A stretch of 64,000 nucleotides of DNA from Acidicapsa ligni (GTDB lineage: Bacteria; Acidobacteriota; Terriglobia; Terriglobales; Acidobacteriaceae), in contig NZ_JAGSYG010000003.1 of assembly GCF_025685655.1 (NCBI RefSeq), positions 620,001 through 684,000 of the forward strand, given 5' to 3'. Within the stretch, counting starts at the first letter, position 1; each line of letters begins with the position of its first letter. The position numbers and the translations under genes are program-made. Shown in pieces: positions 37,766 through 47,300 of the stretch. The notes under the pieces were generated by a model. The model saw only the letters and a program-made list of their open reading frames with translations, had not been told where the DNA came from and did not search any database.

Positions 37766-40700
37766 TCACGGTTTTGCCCCTAGCTTGCCGTTCTTGAGCG
37801 CAGCCGCAACGGGCGTTACCGCCGGCACGGCTGCGCCAACATGCTCGATCACGGAGTTGTCGGCAAGCAGCACCCACACATTCCCTGAGCCATCCACAGC
37901 CACGCGCAATGGCCCGGCAGTCAGCGCCGGAGAAGCCAAAGTGGTAGTGGACGCAACTTCACTCGGCGCAAATAGAAGGAGGCTCGGTCCAATGGGAGAT
38001 TGCCCGCCGCCCTGGCTTGCCACCCAGAGCGTGCCCGCGCCATCGAGCGCAACCCCCCGTGCGTTATAAAAAGGCAGCACGTCAAATTCATCGGGATCGA
38101 GTTCCTCGTTGTAGCAGTTAGGAATCAGTTGTGCGCCTTGCCCGCCGGTGAAGGGTGTCGCCTCGCAAAGTTCGTGCTGGGTCAGGAACCATATGTCCCC
38201 TGCCGGATCGGGAGCCATCTGCGGATAAATCGCGCCCCCCATACCTTCAGAGCTAGTGACAATGAATTGGCCGCCTGGATTTGTGAGTTCGTCCAGCGAC
38301 CCTACCTGCGTTCCCAACCACACATTGTTCGAACTATCGATGCCCACAGCCGCGACTTGCGTAACTCCATCGTTGATAAATCCAGCCTGCGGCGAGACCG
38401 GCACGCCAAGGCTGTTGAACTCGTTCACGCCCGCAGGATTGGTGATCCAGAGATCGCCGCTCTTGTCGATGGCTATATCGCCGCCGCCACCCGGAACGCC
38501 ACCGAACGGGCTGCCTGGAGCGGCGCTGCCCAAGCTGGTCAGTTCTGTCAGAGCGTTATTGCCAGAAATCCAGATATTCCCGGCCGCATCGATGGCAATA
38601 GGACCGCCTCCAGCAGCAAAACCTGTAGAGGGCGAAATCGCCGCGCCAACGGAGTTCCATTCAATCGCACTGTCGGCATTGGTATCGGTAATCCAGAGAT
38701 TGCCACTTCCATCCACAGCAAACGAACCCACCATGCTGCTCGGAGAGAGCCCTCCACCACCGGTGTAGTGCAGCGAGAGCGGCCAGGAATTTGCAAGCGT
38801 GACCGAGAAATCCGTTGCCGAAAGAATCGGTTGGAATGGCGAGTTGGAAGTCGCCAGCCCTACGATCCCAAAGGGTGGGTAATATCCGAAGCCTCCGTTC
38901 GGTTTCTGCGCCACATTGAAGATGGCCTGCAGCGTGTCATTCGGGCCAATCGCGTGGTAGAGCGGGCTGCTCTCGAGCGTATCCGTAGCTGCAAACAAAA
39001 TGCCGCACGAACTGCCGTCTCCTTCCACGCCGCCTGTGGAATCGGTGCAGGCATTCAGCGTGTCAGCCAGCGTATTGAGCTCGGCAAAGGGCACCGTAGC
39101 ATTGCCCGCCGGCGTGACGAATCGCGCCGTACCGGTGGAGATATCGACCAAGTTGTTGACGGCTGAAAAGGCATTGGCAAGCCCGGCAAGATTGCCGCTG
39201 CTCGTGCCGATATACAGATAGCTGTTGTTGCCTGTCAGCTCATCATTGGCGGCAAACGGCGAGGTCACATATGCGGACGCGGCCGAAGTAACCTCGTTGA
39301 TAAATATCGGCGAAGAACCCAGATTGGCACAGTTCCCCAACGCCGTCATCATAACCAGGCTTCCATTCGTGGCAAAGCTGCCAACGCTTCCCCCCTTCGC
39401 CACAAGATACATCTGGCTTGCAGGCGAAGGGCAGGCATAAGTGGACGGCACGGTGTAGTTACCGTTCTTATCCGTAACCGCCGTCGCAACTTGAGAGGCA
39501 GCGGAAGCATACCCGCTCGTTCCTGCGGCAAAGAGAGAGACTGAAGCTCCGTTGACCGGCTGCGCCCCGGCATAGACAACGCCACTCAGCGCGGGACCGT
39601 TCGTGCTTGTGGTGATCTCGACCGTACCCGAAATTGCCTTGGACGAATCGGCGTGAGAGGCTGCAATAATCGCCACCGGACCAGACGCTGGCGGGACGGA
39701 AGGAGCCGTGTAAGGGATCGGCAAACCGTTAGACCAGCCGGAGGCGCTGGTAGCCGTCACCGCCGCAACAGCCGGCACATACGGAGTGGTATTGGTAGCC
39801 GCGATGGCCGGCATGGCAGGCTTGATGGTGAAGAATCCGCAGTCGTTCGGACAGACATACCAATCAACGCCAGCATTGGTCGCATCGTTCACCGTCGCGG
39901 CGGTCAGGTTAACAGTTGCATTGATAGCCACCTGTGCCGGAAGCGAAGGAACAAACGCCACCGAAACAGTCGTGGCGGGAACGATCGCAACCGGGCTGGA
40001 GCTGACACTCGACTGAGGATTGGCAATCGAAGTCGCCGCAATCGTCACCGAGGTCCCCATCGCCATCACCGGAGGCGCTGTATAAAACGCAGTAGCACCG
40101 CTTGCCGTAGTAACAGGAAGAATCCAGCCGCACCCACCAGGCGTCGTGCTGCCGCACTGCACCGACCAGCTCACGCCGCCCGGCGCAACATCGTTCGCTA
40201 CCGTCGCAATCAGAGGAGTCTGCGTCAACGCCACCACCGATCCCGATTTCGGAGGACCCTGCGTCAACGAGATAGCAGGGTTCACAGGAACAATCGTGGC
40301 CACTGCAACCGCTGGATTCGACGGAGCAGTTGAAGAAGACGTAGCCGTGATCACCACCGTGCTATCCGCCGGGACCGTGGCCGGAGCCGTGTAAACGATA
40401 GGCGACGTACTGGCCGTATGCGCAGGCGACAGGTTGAAGCTGCCGCATGGCACACCGCCGCAGGTCGCCGTCCAGTCAACGCCCAGATTGTTCGTATCGT
40501 TGGCCACCTTGGCCGCAAGCGTCGTTTGCAATCCCGCCTGAAGCGTCGCAGGAGGGGCCGTAGAGAGAGTCACGACAATCGGCGTCGCCGTGATAACGGA
40601 TGCCGTAGCCGATGCCGAAATGGCAGGATTAGTCGTCGACTTGGCAGTGACGGTGACCATGCCGCCAGGCGGCGCGACAGAAGGCGCGGTGTAAGTAGCA

Positions 40701-41656
40701 GCAACACCGCTCGCCGTGTGCGACGTAATGGAACCGCAGCTCGATGCGCCGCAACTTAACGACCAGTCAACCCCTGCATTCGCCGCATCATTGCCAACCA
40801 CCGCAAACAGGCTGGCATTGCGGCCCGATCCAGCAGGCACAACGCTGACGCTCGCCGGATACACACTTACCGTGACCGGAACTGGAGCAGGCGGATTGAC
40901 GATAGTTAGCATTACGCTGGCCGACCTGCTGGTGTCGGTCAACGAAGTGACAGTAATCGTCACGGTTCCGCCTGTGGGAACATCTGCCGGAGCCGTATAG
41001 GTGGAATAAAAGTATCCCGATATGGTGTTATTGACGACAGCCGGACTCACCGTACCGCAGGCGCTCGCCCCGCAGGTGGCTGTCCATGCCATGCCGCCAC
41101 CGAATGGATCGTTAGACAACTGTGCTCCAAGAATTAACTGCGTGTTCGGGAGCAGCGTGCCGGGCACAGCGGTGGTGATGGAAACGCCGATAGGCAGCGC
41201 TGTAACAGTCAGGCTCACATTGCTGCTCTGCCCGGGATTGCCAGTCACCGTCGCGATAATCGTGACCGTAGTGCCAATAGGAATTTGCGATGGCGCCGTG
41301 TAAACGGCGGTGCCACCATCCACGGTATGCGCCGGAGACAGCGTGCCGCAGGATCCGCCGGTCACGCTGCCCGTTACCGGATTGCCCTCGCATGTCACAG
41401 TCCAGTCAACGCCCGCCTTCAATGGATCGCCCACCGGCATCATGCTCAGTTGCAGCGAAGAAGCCACCGAAAGCGAGCTGATCTGCGTAGTCGACCCGCC
41501 AGCGATAACGATCGGCCCAGCCTTCACGGCGGAGATAGCAGAACCTCCGCAACCCGTCAGCAAACCGGCAAGCGCAGCCCCCAGCAACGCCAGAAAGGTC
41601 CATCCACCAGGAGCAATAAACCGTAACACCGATACTCGTTTCAACAATGGGAACAT
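37766..41656 (-). CDS. large Ig-repeat / NHL-propeller lipoprotein (1296 aa)
   Basis: Lipobox LAGLLTGC marks it as a lipoprotein. Six consecutive Ig-like repeats (~35-700) each carry a W..C...CG core and YTAP..P..V block. A carboxypeptidase-regulatory-like domain (~705-790), a helical INEVTSAASAY segment and a beta-propeller of NHL/virginiamycin-lyase type follow (~950-1260; e.g. GNLWITDTNADSAIEW, GDLWITNPAGVNEFNS). The end ALKNGKLGAKP matches the tail of the 1235-residue protein at 44332. ATG at 41656 is chosen over one at 41731: it lies 13 bases after the anti-sigma stop and starts a proper leader. A probable surface-exposed binding or adhesion protein of locus B. Confidence 0.82.
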   Translation of the reverse strand: MFPLLKRVSVLRFIAPGGWTFLALLGAALAGLLTGCGGSAISAVKAGPIVIAGGSTTQISSLSVASSLQLSMMPVGDPLKAGVDWTVTCEGNPVTGSVTGGSCGTLSPAHTVDGGTAVYTAPSQIPIGTTVTIIATVTGNPGQSSNVSLTVTALPIGVSITTAVPGTLLPNTQLILGAQLSNDPFGGGMAWTATCGASACGTVSPAVVNNTISGYFYSTYTAPADVPTGGTVTITVTSLTDTSRSASVMLTIVNPPAPVPVTVSVYPASVSVVPAGSGRNASLFAVVGNDAANAGVDWSLSCGASSCGSITSHTASGVAATYTAPSVAPPGGMVTVTAKSTTNPAISASATASVITATPIVVTLSTAPPATLQAGLQTTLAAKVANDTNNLGVDWTATCGGVPCGSFNLSPAHTASTSPIVYTAPATVPADSTVVITATSSSTAPSNPAVAVATIVPVNPAISLTQGPPKSGSVVALTQTPLIATVANDVAPGGVSWSVQCGSTTPGGCGWILPVTTASGATAFYTAPPVMAMGTSVTIAATSIANPQSSVSSSPVAIVPATTVSVAFVPSLPAQVAINATVNLTAATVNDATNAGVDWYVCPNDCGFFTIKPAMPAIAATNTTPYVPAVAAVTATSASGWSNGLPIPYTAPSVPPASGPVAIIAASHADSSKAISGTVEITTSTNGPALSGVVYAGAQPVNGASVSLFAAGTSGYASAASQVATAVTDKNGNYTVPSTYACPSPASQMYLVAKGGSVGSFATNGSLVMMTALGNCANLGSSPIFINEVTSAASAYVTSPFAANDELTGNNSYLYIGTSSGNLAGLANAFSAVNNLVDISTGTARFVTPAGNATVPFAELNTLADTLNACTDSTGGVEGDGSSCGILFAATDTLESSPLYHAIGPNDTLQAIFNVAQKPNGGFGYYPPFGIVGLATSNSPFQPILSATDFSVTLANSWPLSLHYTGGGGLSPSSMVGSFAVDGSGNLWITDTNADSAIEWNSVGAAISPSTGFAAGGGPIAIDAAGNIWISGNNALTELTSLGSAAPGSPFGGVPGGGGDIAIDKSGDLWITNPAGVNEFNSLGVPVSPQAGFINDGVTQVAAVGIDSSNNVWLGTQVGSLDELTNPGGQFIVTSSEGMGGAIYPQMAPDPAGDIWFLTQHELCEATPFTGGQGAQLIPNCYNEELDPDEFDVLPFYNARGVALDGAGTLWVASQGGGQSPIGPSLLLFAPSEVASTTTLASPALTAGPLRVAVDGSGNVWVLLADNSVIEHVGAAVPAVTPVAAALKNGKLGAKP

Positions 41657-41669
41657 GGTCAGGAGCGTC

Positions 41670-43466
41670 CTACTTCTTTCCGCTTTGAGCTGAGTTATCG
41701 AGAGGCCGTTCATAGGCTTTGCGCGCGGCATCCGTCAGGCCATTCAGCCTCACCGACATATCCGCCAGAATCGCCTCCGCACTACGCGTCGCAGGGCCGC
41801 TGGTTTGTGTCAATTCCTTGCACAACGCCAGATTTTCGTTCGCGCCGTCAAGCAGTGAGGCAGGTTGCGAAGCGCGCTCTGAATTACTTCCAACAGCCTG
41901 CGCCTCGGCCAGCAAGTCACGCTCTTTTCGCAGCGCATCGTCCAGCCGTTCGTGATGGTTGTAGAGCAGTTCCGCCGCAGTGGCCGACGCCAGCACCGAA
42001 GTCTGGCCGCCGCCCACAAAGCGTCTGCGCAAATCCGCAATCGCATTGCTCTCCTGGCTGACCGTCAACGCCGCTTTGAAGAGCTGCTGCTGCAATGCGC
42101 TAATCTCTCTCACACTGCGCCCATGCGCCAGCAGATAACTTTCGAATGGCGATTCCAACTCCGGCATCGAAGTCACCTGGACACTCTTGATGCCGCTGTC
42201 GGAACCAGGCAAACTCTGTTCCTCCTGAACGCTTCGGATCGAAACCTTCAGATGAGACACGGTGGCAAGTTGCGATTGAAGCGCCCGCTTCCGATCCGCT
42301 GTTTCAACCAGGCCATTTACCTCGACATCTTGCGCCGTTCGCGCAATCGTGACCTGCTCACCGGTATCCGCGCGAAGGTTGTTGAGAATCAACCGGGCAC
42401 TCAATTCCGTCTCATCCAACTGGCTCTCCGTCACTTTTTCGGGAACACGTGGGAACATAAGCACACGCGGCGAAGAACCGGCTGTATTCATGCCGCCCAG
42501 CGGCTCGAAGAAGTTTTCATTCTCCGGTCCCCACGGAGAAACCTTGAAATCCAGCTCCGCGATCTCGATCGTTTCGCGGTCGCGAAAAACCACCCTTCGC
42601 TGCACCGGATGAAAATCCGTATCGCGTACCGTCAACGACTGTTCCGACACCGGCCCGCCCGCAGCCACCGTCGTCAGCCGCAACAGGTGCGCTCCGGCCC
42701 ATGCCACCTGGTCCTCGCGATTCCGCAAATGATCGTGCCACGCCTGATAACGTGACGCCGAAAGCGGCGCGTCCCAATCGACCCCTGCCTTATCCAGATT
42801 GTTCTTGATCTGTTCCTCCGGTCCGGCCAGCGTGACACGCCTGGGCCTGCGAACTCTCTGCACATCCCTGTAGATGGCCCGTTCAACCGAATGCGTATGG
42901 GTCGTTATAAGCACCCTTTGACGGATCACGCCCGTGGGCACGGAAGATTGTGGCCTGTCCCACTGCTCCGCTCGCGTCAAAAGATCATTTGAGCTGATCT
43001 TTGGAACGCGCTGCTGCCACCAGGAAGTAAAGAGCAGAACCAGGCCGGCTGCAGTCAGTACAGCCCCGGAAATCAAAATAGTATTCATAGCGAATAAGCG
43101 GGAAATCAAAATATTTGCCGGCGGCAAACTCAACCGGGTGCGCCGCGGAGGCCTCTGCTGTGCAGCTGTTTGCTGCACGGTGGTCTTCAGCCATTGCTTG
43201 AACTCCGCGCCATGTTCTGGCGGCAACGTCAAAGCCCTGCGGCTCCTGGAGGCTTGAAAATCTGCGATCACACGATCGCTCCGCCAGCCCTCCAGCTCTA
43301 TCTGTCGCGCCTGACACACCTCGCACATCGCCAGGTGCCGCCGGGCAATCCACCGTTGAACAAGCGGCAGTTCGCGGCTGAACAGGTCCACCAACCGGTC
43401 GTCGGAAAGGTGCTCCCCCATCCCCGGAAAGAGCCGCTGCATGAGTCGGTCCATTGCTTTACCCAC
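41670..43466 (-). CDS. zinc-finger anti-sigma factor with periplasmic sensor domain (598 aa)
   Basis: Single-pass membrane regulator. The cytoplasmic N-terminus holds His-X3-Cys-X2-Cys (H44, C48, C51; RRHLAMCEVC), the zinc-binding anti-sigma signature. A membrane helix lies at ~127-147. The periplasmic region is paralogous to residues ~517-975 of the fused protein at 20864: shared motifs include LLTRAEQWD/LLKHAEEWD, ERAIYRD, AGVDWDAPLSA, SLTVR..DFHPV, ETIEIAELDF/GTVEIAELNY and a BON-like block (~360-425). The GTG at 43466 overlaps the sigma stop by 8 bases; an ATG at 43454 is an equally good start. It should hold the sigma factor encoded just upstream until an envelope signal arrives. Confidence 0.85.
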   Translation of the reverse strand: MGKAMDRLMQRLFPGMGEHLSDDRLVDLFSRELPLVQRWIARRHLAMCEVCQARQIELEGWRSDRVIADFQASRSRRALTLPPEHGAEFKQWLKTTVQQTAAQQRPPRRTRLSLPPANILISRLFAMNTILISGAVLTAAGLVLLFTSWWQQRVPKISSNDLLTRAEQWDRPQSSVPTGVIRQRVLITTHTHSVERAIYRDVQRVRRPRRVTLAGPEEQIKNNLDKAGVDWDAPLSASRYQAWHDHLRNREDQVAWAGAHLLRLTTVAAGGPVSEQSLTVRDTDFHPVQRRVVFRDRETIEIAELDFKVSPWGPENENFFEPLGGMNTAGSSPRVLMFPRVPEKVTESQLDETELSARLILNNLRADTGEQVTIARTAQDVEVNGLVETADRKRALQSQLATVSHLKVSIRSVQEEQSLPGSDSGIKSVQVTSMPELESPFESYLLAHGRSVREISALQQQLFKAALTVSQESNAIADLRRRFVGGGQTSVLASATAAELLYNHHERLDDALRKERDLLAEAQAVGSNSERASQPASLLDGANENLALCKELTQTSGPATRSAEAILADMSVRLNGLTDAARKAYERPLDNSAQSGKK

Positions 43467-44217
43467 AGATCGCCGCCAATCGCATCGTCACCTGCTTCAC
43501 CACGAAGATCACGCGCGGCTCGCTCACTCCGAGGGCCATCGCAATGTCCTTGAAACGGAAGCCTTCCAGTCGCATGTAAAAACATTGGCGGTTCATTTCA
43601 CTGAAACTCTTCAGCGCATCCTCCATGCGCCAGATCCTCTCGTTTCGCAGATAGGTCTCTTCCGGATTCAGTCCAGGATCGGCCTGGTTGCGCATCACAA
43701 AAGCGCTGTCGGCATGACCGGATTCGCTTCGCTCCAGCCGCGTGTGCGCATCCATCGCCAGGTTGTGCGCCACGCGCACGATCCATCCCTGCACGTTCTT
43801 GATGTTGTCCTTTTGGAGCAGTGCCTTCGTCAACCGCATGAAGGTTTCCTGGATAGCCTCATGGGCGCGGTCCTCATCCAGACCAAGGCTACGCAGATAG
43901 CTGTAAAGCCGAGGTTGATACTCGTCATAGAGCGCGGAGATCTGACCTTCCAGGTCCACTAGGATCGCTTGACGGATAATGTCCTTTTCCTTGTCCGGTG
44001 AATGGGCATTCTCACCCAGGAGATACAGCGTTCGCTCAATCGACTCTTCGTGCACAGGCTCTTCGCAAGCTGCAGCATTGCGCCCAGCATCGTGCCCCGG
44101 CGCAAGGGATGGTTTCCTCGCTGCGGCCGCCGCATAAGCGGCGCGATCCCACACCACAGCACGCGAATGCGGACTGGAGGCCTTGCTTCGAGTATGCGGA
44201 GCTACTGCAACACGCAC
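43459..44217 (-). CDS. ECF-type RNA polymerase sigma factor of locus B (~252 aa)
   Basis: Region 2 covers ~95-160 (YDEYQPRLYSYLRSLGLDED, HEAIQETFMRLTKALL) and region 4 covers ~200-250 (MNRQCFYMRLEGFRFKDIAM, ALGVSEPRVIFVV). An unusual ~75-residue N-terminal extension rich in Ala, Arg and His precedes region 2. The start is taken as GTG at 44217, with AGGAGAG six bases upstream; the frame opens at 44235. Its stop overlaps or nearly touches the anti-sigma start, so the two are coupled. It is predicted to activate locus B, including itself if the promoter lies upstream. Close in role, though not in detailed sequence, to residues 20-180 of the fused protein at 20864. Confidence 0.87.
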   Translation of the reverse strand: MRVAVAPHTRSKASSPHSRAVVWDRAAYAAAAARKPSLAPGHDAGRNAAACEEPVHEESIERTLYLLGENAHSPDKEKDIIRQAILVDLEGQISALYDEYQPRLYSYLRSLGLDEDRAHEAIQETFMRLTKALLQKDNIKNVQGWIVRVAHNLAMDAHTRLERSESGHADSAFVMRNQADPGLNPEETYLRNERIWRMEDALKSFSEMNRQCFYMRLEGFRFKDIAMALGVSEPRVIFVVKQVTMRLAAICG

Positions 44218-44280
44218 GTGAATCTCTCCTGGCAATGCGGAAAATCTTCTTTTGTTACACCATCGTGAAAGCGAGCTGCC

Positions 44281-44321
44281 CGGCGCGCGAAAACGTGGAG
44301 GCCTCCCGTCTTCGCGCGCCG
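44281..44321. terminator. 11-bp GC-rich inverted repeat between the IPT/NHL gene and sigma gene
   Basis: CGGCGCGCGAA (44281-44291) and its exact complement (44311-44321) enclose 19 bases that contain the palindrome GGAGGCCTCC (44297-44306). It begins 11 bases after the stop of the minus-strand 1235-residue gene. There is no U-run. It may attenuate transcription between that gene and the sigma gene. Confidence 0.5.
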
Positions 44322-44331
44322 TATGCCGGCT

Positions 44332-47300
44332 CTACGGCCGCGTTCCCAGCGTGCCGTTTGTCAGCGCCACCGACACCGGAGTCACCACCGGCGCGCCGAT
44401 CCCGACAAACTCCACCAGCGCGTTGCCCGGCTGCGCAGGGTTGAAACTGGAGTCGTAGCCGTTGCTATCGACATTCAGCACCCACAGATTGCCTGCCCCA
44501 TCCATGGCCGCGCTCACCCCAATCACCTGGGATTCGAAATCGTCATCCGGATTGAGCGTCACCGTCTCCGCGCTGCTGGTTCCGGTGTAGCCAGCCACCG
44601 GGGAGAGTGCCACGCCCATGGTGGTGAACTCATACAGCGTCTGGGTGGAAGTAGGGAAAGTCTGGGCAGTAACGTTCGCCGCGAAGATGTGGCCCTGCCC
44701 ATCCAGCACCAACTGCGTGCCGCAGCTTATTCCCTTTGGAAGCATGTAAGGAGACGAACCAACCGTGGCGCCGTTGTTGAACTCATACAGCATGGTGCCT
44801 GTCGGATCACAGCCGTACACATCCCCAGAGGCATCCGCAACCAGGGTTGTGTTTTTGTATGCGGCAGAGTTGGCGAATGGAGCATAAAGAAGGCTTCCGT
44901 CCGAGGTGCTGAGCTGAAAGACTTCGGCGGCGCCATTGGAATCGAAGCCGGTAGCCCACAGGCCCCCATTCAAATCGAAGTTGATCCAGCCCAGTGAAGA
45001 TGCATACGCGAAGATAGAAAATCCGTTGTTTCCATTCAATACCGCCGTATCGTCGGTACTGATCTGCTGCAGGCCATTTGCGTCTACTAACCATGCAAAG
45101 CCGTTGGTATCGATGGCGATGCTGCTGGCACTTGTCCCTGCCTGTAGCGTGGGGAGCAATTGGGTTGGGTCGAGGCTGGGGTTTACCTTCAACACGCCGT
45201 CCTGCTCACCGGTCATCCACAAGCTTCCCGTCTGGTCGATCGCGATCGGCCCCAGCCCTTGCGGGTTGGTCGGCTGCGGGTTAAACCCGCCCCAGGTAGA
45301 CGAGGATGGAGTGGTCGTGTTGAAGATGGTCGCGGGTGTCAGAGGCGAGGGCGCACCCAGGCTGTTGAACTCCGCAAGGATATCGGTTGGTTTGCTGAAC
45401 CCATCCGTAGGAAAGGCCGCGACCCAGATGTTGCCCTGTGCGTCGATGGCCATGCCTGAATTGGCAACCCACAAAGGATCGCTGTAGGCAGCGTTTCCTA
45501 CCGGTCCTACCCCCAGGCCCGCCCCGGTAAAGGTTAAAGCCAGTGTCAGGTCGGTAGGCGGCACGGTCTCGCTCGCACCGATATTAGTTGCATACGGCGG
45601 AGTCGCCAGCGAAGCAGCCAGGCCCAGCAACGTTGTAACGTTGTTGCCGGGATTCATCGCGATATTCATCGCCGCCTGCAGCGTATCCTTCGGCGTCACC
45701 CCACTCGCGCCCGTAGTAGCCGCCGCTCCCAGTAAGCCTCCGCAGCCAGAGTTATTCTCCACGCAGCTTGCCAGCATGTCCGCCAGCGCATTGATGCGCG
45801 CAGTCGGCACCGTGCTGTTGTTCACAACATTCGTGTCGCTCGTCAGGCTCTGCGAATAAGCCGGCGTGAAAGCGCGCGCTTGCCCAGTGATCGGATTGAC
45901 CATGTTGTTAGCCGTGCCGAACGCCGTCATCAGACCCATGTAGTTGCAGGTGGAGGGCCCAGTGGTCAGCCAGCCGCCAGCCGCATTGCACGAGGGCCCA
46001 GTTCCAGGCGCGCCCACATCGATGCCTCCCGCTGAATCCATACTGGCGAAAGCCGACAGCGCATAAGCCGAAGCAACCGTGGTGACCTCGTTCACCGTAA
46101 CCGAGCTGAGAGTGCTAAGTCCGCCGCAAGAGCCCAGCGCCGACATGAGCACAGCACTCGTATTTACAGTGCCGGTGGCAACAAGGTACAGCTGGTCTCC
46201 CGGCGCTGATACCGTAGAGCAATCATAGACAGCAGAGAAGTTTCCATTGGCGTCGGTCGCAACCGGGCCACCGATCTTGGTTGGCGATACCCCATAACCA
46301 GTCGTTCCCGCCGCATACAACTGCACATTGCCGACCACCGGACTAGCCCCGCTCATCACGGTCCCGCTGATCGCCGTACCCACCGAGAAGATCAGGTTGC
46401 CGTTGCTCACCTCGCTGCCGATCGTAACCAGAATCGGCCCCGAAGTAGCACCCACTGGAACCACCGCCGTGATAGAGCTAGCGCCCCAGCTATTGATAGT
46501 CGTCGCCGCAGTGCCGTTAAAGCTCACCGTGCTATTGCCCTGCGAAGAACCGAAGTTGCTGCCGCTGATCGTCACCGCCGTCCCCGGAGGACCAGCCGAA
46601 GGACTCAGAGCACTCAAAGCAGGAGCAGTACCGGAGTAAGTGAATTGGTCGGCAGCGCTCGTTACGCTCGTCCCATTCGCCGTAGTCACCGTCACATCCA
46701 CCGCACCCGCGCTCTCCCGCGGAGAAGTAGCAGTAATACTCGTCGCCGAATTCACCGTAAAGCCACTCGCAGCCGTGCCGCCAAAACTAACCCCGCTCAC
46801 GCCGCTAAAGTTGGTCCCCGTAATCGTCACCGAAGAGCCGCCGATCGTAGGCCCAATCGCCGGAGCAATCGCCGTAACCGTAGGCGCAGGAACGATGTAG
46901 CTGAACTGATCCGCCGCGCTGGTCGCGCTCGTCCCACCAGCCGTAGTCACCTTCACATCCACCGTGCCAGTACCCACTGGCGAAGTAGCCGTGATACTGG
47001 TCCCCGAGTTCACGATGAAGCTCGCGCCCGCCGCGCCAAAATTGACCGCCGTCGCACCCGTAAAGTTGGTCCCCGTAATCGTCACCGAGGTTCCGCCCGT
47101 CGTTGTGCCGCTCGCTGGAGTGATACCCGTAATCGTAGGAATAGCCGCCGAGATCGTGAAAGCCGAGATCGGCGAGATGCCACTGGGCGTTACCACCGTC
47201 ACATTTGCAGTCCCAGGCGCAGCGATCAGATTCGCCGGAACCATCGCCGTCAACTGCGTCGCGCTCACATATGCCGTCTTCAACGCAGCACCATTCCACT

